From Sipunculus nudus (Eukaryota; Annelida; Sipuncula; Golfingiida; Sipunculidae), in assembly GCA_026874595.1 (NCBI GenBank), contig CM049321.1, positions 49,765,297 to 49,829,296 on the forward strand: a stretch of 64,000 nt of DNA, read 5' to 3'. Position 1 is the stretch's first letter; every line of letters begins with the position of its first letter. Positions 58,957 to 64,000 of this stretch are shown here, in pieces. The notes beneath the pieces were generated by a model. It did no database searches, had not been told where the DNA came from, and saw only the letters and a program-made list of their open reading frames with translations. The translations under genes and the position numbers were made by a program.

Positions 58957-59050
58957 GCATCCCGCTAATAGAACACTGTTGGATTCGTTCTGGAAACATA
59001 TATACTATCGGTATACCACTCCTTACCAAGTCGAGCACTATCTAGTAGTT
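58957..59050 (+). repeat. Right direct repeat of Penelope-like element
   Basis: Partner of 56785-56878. The match starts and stops at the same points in both, which argues for a real repeat boundary rather than random truncation. Confidence 0.85.
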
Positions 59051-59318
59051 ATCCAGTAGTATAACATTTGAGGGCCCACAAAAAGATCAAAGACGAACCG
59101 GAGCAATTGACTGATTTCAGTATCATATTGAAAATCTGTTTGTCTGGTTTACGTCAGGTGACATCGTTCTTGCAGGCCATGCGGCGTTGTCGAAAATGAC
59201 GAATAAAGTTGCTTCCTCGTGGAGCGTTACAGTGCGATCCACAATGCAAGACTGAAATGCACACGACGCTATTTCCCTTTCTTACACTGTCCAGTGTCAC
59301 ATGGCCGAAATAACGTTT

Positions 59319-59338
59319 GGGGGGGGGGGGGGGGGGGG
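59319..59338. repeat. G20 homopolymer
   Basis: Twenty consecutive G. The open frames crossing it (poly-proline on the minus strand) are artefacts. Confidence 0.95.
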
Positions 59339-59959
59339 TTAACATTCCAATCCAGGTTCCTTCTGTCCATCTGACCCCCAATTGAATAATCTGTGATCGA
59401 TTTACTTGCAGAATTACATGTAGAATAAATGGCCATTACTTTTATTATTCTAGTTGTTCTGTCACATTCTCTTCTGATAAGCATGCTGAAGAGATGTACG
59501 AGAGGTATTTTCATGTCTCCAGTGACAACCCTTCTATCCAGATTTATGACATAATTAATACCTGCTTAGAGCTTGTTATAGGAGCACTATAAATTTTATT
59601 CAAGAAAATGAATATATTTTTATTAAAATGGTTAATTATCAGTGAGGGAAATTAGTAGTTTAACGAGATAAGGATGTCTCGAAAGAAAATATTGACATGG
59701 ACACCATACAAACGGGGCCATTCTGATTAGTTCAATTACATATAACAAGGTCTTCGCATCCATATTTTGAGAGGCTAACTTTTAAACAGATGCCATGTAA
59801 CAACGATTCTGAAGTAAGGATGATCAAGACCGTTTGCAGGAAAGACATACCTTAATTGGGATTCTGCACTCTAATGAATACATGCCTCCGACTCGCAGAG
59901 GGTCAACATTATGGGCATTGCGAACACCTCAGCCCAACCTTGACAAGGCATTGCCGGAA

Positions 59960-60305
59960 TACCTTCAATGGGGGTTTCCTATGTACATCCGAGTCCAACG
60001 GTAACAATTTTCAAAGTGTCCAACCCATGTTTCCATTCACTTCTTTTCAACAAATATTCCTAAGTTCAATAGTGCATACGTGACTGCATATTTCTAAATA
60101 TTACTTGATGACTTTCCTAAATCCGGATCATGCGACGGATTACCGCAACATGTAATCGATTTTGGGCCATTCCCGAAATGCCCCGTAATGTTCATGAGAT
60201 TCCATTCATGGTTGCGCGAGGTATGTTGTGCATAAACACAAGACGCACACAAGCACGCACACACAAACACACGCACGAACGGGGATGAATGCATAACCTC
60301 CTGGC
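59960..60305 (+). repeat. Dispersed repeat family F, copy 2
   Basis: The longest copy. Begins at about TGTACATCCGAGTCCAACGG and ends in a CA-rich stretch (CACGCACACACAAACACACG). Confidence 0.72.
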
Positions 60306-60611
60306 TCAGGCACTAACTTAACAGTAGAAAGTTTTCTGATTCATGCAAGTTGGCTGTAGAATTTTGATTCTGTGGTCATTGTTTATATCAGACTAACAAG
60401 ATAATGCAAACCAATTCAGTAAGGAAATTAGAAAGCCATTTTTCTTTGGCAGACAATGAGAGCAGACAAAGATAAAAAGAAACATAGAGTGTTTTTCTAT
60501 TCAAGGCTTTACTTCCATGCCACGGGTTGGGAATTAACTGTCGGCTGCTGTTAATAATCATTAATTGGAGGTGGCGGAAAACGTCTCTATTTCAAAGAGA
60601 AGACGAGGCTG

Positions 60612-60650
60612 TTCGTGTTAATTCAACATGCCTTTTAGTTGATTAGGCAC
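60612..60650 (+). repeat. Short repeat E
   Basis: TTAATTCAACATGCCTTTTAG followed by TTGATTAGGCACC matches 57903-57940, the right end of the insertion in the Penelope-like element. Confidence 0.5.
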
Positions 60651-60774
60651 CTTCAGGATTCCACGTAGTTTTTGCAGGATCTCCCGGATATCAATTTAGA
60701 GTTGCAAAATCCAACGATTTTACCAATTCTGCCTCTTAGCATAAAACACTTTCTATGCGGCTGCCTATATACAT

Positions 60775-60915
60775 CCGAGACTAGAAGCAAACGGTAACCA
60801 TTTTTGAGTGTCCAACCCGTGTTTGCATTCACTTATTCGACAAATATTCCAAGGTTCATTCGTGCATACGTTACTGTTCATATGTGAATATTACTTGATG
60901 ACTTTCCTGATGCCA
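60775..60915 (+). repeat. Dispersed repeat family F, copy 3 (5' part)
   Basis: Matches the first half of 59960-60305 (CATCCGAGACTAG...ACGGTAAC, GTGTCCAACCCGTG, CAAATATTCC, ATTACTTGATGACTTTCCT) and stops at about 60915. Confidence 0.72.
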
Positions 60916-61394
60916 GGATCAACCAGAGAATTCATTAAAACCGTTATAACAAATTAGCTGACACATAAAAAATGATAATCGTAATTCATTTTATTGCTAA
61001 AATATTTTCCTCGGGGACAGAGTATAGGACAGTGACCGGTTAATATGGTAAGGCGGAATGCGTATAGATCATGATTAGGTTTATTATCATTGATAATCAT
61101 TGGTAGCATTCTATGTTTTTTTTCATTTTTTTTCACACACTTTTCCTATATTGTGCCCAAAGGCACACTTTGTAAACGTTTGACTTAGTAATTCTAATTT
61201 ACTATCCGGGTAGTCCTACAAAAAATACGGGAAAGCTTTAAGGGGCCTTATCACTCAAAAAGCATAAAGAATTAACATGAAAAACATCGTCTTTTCTTTG
61301 AAATAATATTGGCATGAAACAGTTAGCTTACTCCTCTAAGGAGTATAGTAAACACACTGGACTCGGCGCGATCACAAGCGTCTATATAAAGACA

Positions 61395-61535
61395 ACGCGG
61401 GGGACTGGGTGCAGCCTTATGGGAGACCCCTGATACTGTGTGCTAGGTTGATTTTGTTGTCAAACTTTTGTATGAAGCAACACACAACTGTTAGTGTAAA
61501 GAAAAGGCATCATTTTTACCCTGATTATGTCCCTT
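61395..61535 (-). repeat. Repeat D, second copy
   Basis: The reverse complement carries TAAAGGGACATAATCAGGG, CCTTTTCTTTAC, CATACAAAAGTTT and AGCACACAGTATCAG in the same order as 57418-57565. A TATATAAAG box at about 61384 lies just beyond its edge. Confidence 0.6.
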
Positions 61536-61622
61536 TACATAAAACTGTCAGCCCATAAAGTGCAAGCTGCATTTTAAAAAAATGTTTTTTTTTCACCATT
61601 AAAACTAGTTGCAACTCTTCAG

Positions 61623-61867
61623 TCATGACCAGTGTCATCACAAAAGGTGCCGTACCCGTGCAGTCCAATATCCGGAACTCTGCTTGTGATATCCAGGTTT
61701 TAGTGGATACGCAGTGCAAAGGCAGTGAAAGAGCGGTTTCGAGGAACTGGAAGGGTTATACCTGTCAGTGTCCTTACAAGTACTCTGACAACATTCACTG
61801 GGAAGTTATCAGCGGAGAGCGTTTGGTATCAAGTGGACGTGTAACGGCAAAGTATAGGGCGGTATAA
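61623..61867 (+). CDS. Candidate terminal exon, unknown protein
   Basis: Unrecognised protein. A T-rich tract and AG (61621-61622) precede a frame open for 81 codons to TAA 61865-61867. It can start by splicing in phase 1, or at ATG 61625. The peptide has four cysteines (NSACDIQVLVDTQCKGS, YTCQCPYKYSDN) and ends HWEVISGERLVSSGRVTAKY, a composition suited to a secreted protein. AATAAA lies at 61959-61964, so the piece could be a last exon. The neighbouring 61395-61535 is a repeat, so an origin in a mobile element cannot be excluded. Confidence 0.33.
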
Positions 61868-61958
61868 CGTATGTATGTGACCACGTCCACAAACGCAACT
61901 CAAATGAGGATAACATCCTGATTTTCCTTTGTAAATACCAAGCATATATAAAAATAGC

Positions 61959-61964
61959 AATAAA
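61959..61964 (+). promoter_or_regulatory. AATAAA polyadenylation signal candidate
   Basis: Placed 92 bp past the stop of the candidate terminal exon. Weak alone. Confidence 0.3.
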
Positions 61965-61969
61965 CAGTC

Positions 61970-64000
61970 TTTTATAGAGTCTGATTCACCCCACTTGACC
62001 CAAACAGTTCTTTGTGTGTGGAATTTGATTATTTTGGCGGACTCCCACATGTTATAAACGTGGATATAAAAAAAACAAGGAGACTGTGTGGGGCGGGATA
62101 GGCATCAGGCCCATAAAAATAAGGTATGGTTTCCCACTTTTTATCAGAAGTCAGTGCGAGCGTGCAATTTTTTTTACCTAGTTTTGTACGTTTCGATAAA
62201 AATGTCAAACGATAAGAAAAAGCATGATTATAACATAATTTTAATGCTAAATAAATAAGAGCACTACATAAATAAGAGAATCATTTCAACATTATATTAT
62301 TTTATCTTCTTGAAAAATAAAAACCAAAATAAAAATATTTGATGCGCGGGAGAGGGGTGGGGGGTTAAAATTGACGCGGGCGGTGCCTGAAAATCTCATT
62401 TGACACGATCATTTTAACAATCATTTTAGTATCCCTGTTCCTTTTATAATGTGGCGACAGGTTAGCGCTGGTAACCATCGTAATTAGGTCAATTTCATTA
62501 TCTATTAAAAAAGAGAACATCCATTTATTGCCTAGTCGATAAATAAATGACAACCCCCAACCACCCCTTTCCGGTCCATCTACGTCCAGCACGGAATTCA
62601 CATCCCCCGGTTACACCGTATGTCAGCGTATATCAGATAACATGCGAGCATGAAGACAAAACATATCGTCTGCAGCATATATACTTTAATTGCTGATGCA
62701 ATTAATGAGTTATACCACGTAAACACTTAAACAATGTTGTACATAAATTAATTTATTTCTTGTTTGTAATCCTATAGGTTTTCTACATGTCAAGATCATT
62801 CAAACAATACGTAAACACTCGCAATCCGTTGCTTCTTTGTGTCTTTAACTGCTTGCTTTCGTGTTTAGTTTTGCACTATGTTTTTTTTGTATATTTGGAC
62901 GATGAAGTAAAAAGTATAAAGTGATAAAAGAGGTCGGAAAATGAAATATTCATGATGTATTACAAGTCAGGTAATTCAGTAAACCCTATTCGAAGTGGGA
63001 AAGATTGTTTGAAAAGTTTACGAAGGGCGCTCCTCCTTCAATCTCGTCGCACAAAGTACCTTTACTAAATGCTTATTTCACATTGGAATCTCCGTTTTTA
63101 TTTGCCTATACAAACTTATTTCAATGATGAAAGGTGTCATCAGTTTTTATTCAGTAAGAACAAAGGCAACGCATAACATGCTTATTATACACTTCTGCAA
63201 TTTTCGGCAAAATATATTTCTCTAACCACCAGAATACTTATAACCAGCAGCAGCGATTCCCAACAAGAAACAGTGGATATCGTATCTAAAAAAATACACT
63301 GGAATTATCAGCGTAAAATAACATAATATTTGCGGATATTGCAAGAAATTGTTATTACTAAGGCTTGAATAATACGAGGTTTATAATTGTAGCACATATG
63401 TTAGCTCCAACTCAACCAGTTTCAATTGTTCTAGAGATCCCAGGTTTAAGCATGTTATCACCAGAACCTTTTCTCTTCTAAATAGACCCAATATATAGTG
63501 TTTAGAGTATTCTTCAGCGAAACGACCGATAAACACAAGAAAACTGCCTCAAAACATAAAAATACCGCGCTGCCCATTTTAAATCATTGATTATATACAG
63601 TATAAAAAAGTCCAAAATGTATGTGTTATCTACCAGCATGTATAATTTTACGTTACAGGCTAAAAGTTGTAGCGACCATTTAAAAGTTTAATACTAAAAA
63701 TATGATAAAAAATTTATTTTGTTTTCATTGGGTTTAATGTTCCATTTCCATATGTGTTTTAAATTATATATACATGGCTGATACGTATTTGAATAGACCC
63801 ATTAAAGACCATTCCAGAGATATTTTTATAATAGAGATTTGTCGATTAGAAACCAAGAAATTTACAGGCATCCCTACCGCTTACAATTTCCCAACACTAA
63901 ATGTCAAGCGTCAGCTTCCAAACCTGACACCACAATTTGATAATACTACCCTCTAGCAGTGCTGTAGAGGCATCAAACTACCATAATATCAATTCAAACC
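61970..64000. other. No feature seen
   Basis: AT-rich apart from a G-rich patch at 62343-62382. A 60-codon plus-strand frame near the end (63774-63956) has an ATG and ordinary composition but no recognised motif. Nothing else is supported. Confidence 0.38.

Noticed and set aside
61384-61392. TATATAAAG as a promoter for the 61623 candidate
   Set aside because: It borders the repeat D copy, no initiator or first exon with a sensible frame follows, and TATA-like strings are common here.

Overview
This is AT-rich nuclear DNA from an animal. It has no bacterial gene architecture, no complete protein-coding gene and no intact RNA gene. What it holds is typical of an intron-rich, repeat-rich metazoan genome: long (TA)n microsatellites, tRNA-derived SINEs, decayed LINE and Penelope-like reverse transcriptases, several diverged dispersed repeat families, a satellite-like array, and a few candidate exons. 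A marine invertebrate, perhaps a mollusc, is my best guess from the repeat style. That is inference only; no gene in the window fixes the taxon.

Layout. 1-10 kb: a dead LINE reverse transcriptase piece (1868-2195), two copies of a diverged repeat (family A), tetranucleotide and (TA)n tracts, a SINE plus a second SINE tail exactly 300 bp upstream, a candidate terminal exon encoding a membrane-like C-terminus (8072-8267) with a polyadenylation signal, and a minus-strand SINE near 9.2 kb. 10-25 kb: mostly featureless, with a local duplication at 15.4/15.7 kb, a strong hairpin at 15.2 kb, a (TA)n tract and the best internal-exon candidate (19204-19342).

25.2-39.9 kb: three head-to-tail, almost identical copies of a 4,885-bp unit, the dominant structure of the window. 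I found only two substitutions plus homopolymer-length changes among them, so it is a very recent triplication or an assembly artefact. Each copy carries the same 123-nt plus-strand candidate exon (symmetric phase 1-1) and two minus-strand open frames. The 19.2-kb exon ends in phase 1, so on the plus strand it could splice to the repeated exon. This allows, but does not prove, a gene with a tandemly triplicated exon.

40-54 kb: (TA)n tracts, an inverted pair of family C repeats plus a partial third copy, two further tRNA-like sequences, a G-quadruplex motif 290 bp from a CRE/CArG cluster, and an array of about eight 178-bp repeats (52.3-53.8 kb) that directly cuts off a minus-strand SINE. 54-64 kb: three copies of family F, a degraded Penelope-like element with 94-bp direct terminal repeats and a nested insertion (56.8-59.05 kb), and a candidate terminal exon near 61.7 kb. 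The parts do not form a pathway; the window reads as repeat-laden introns and intergenic DNA.
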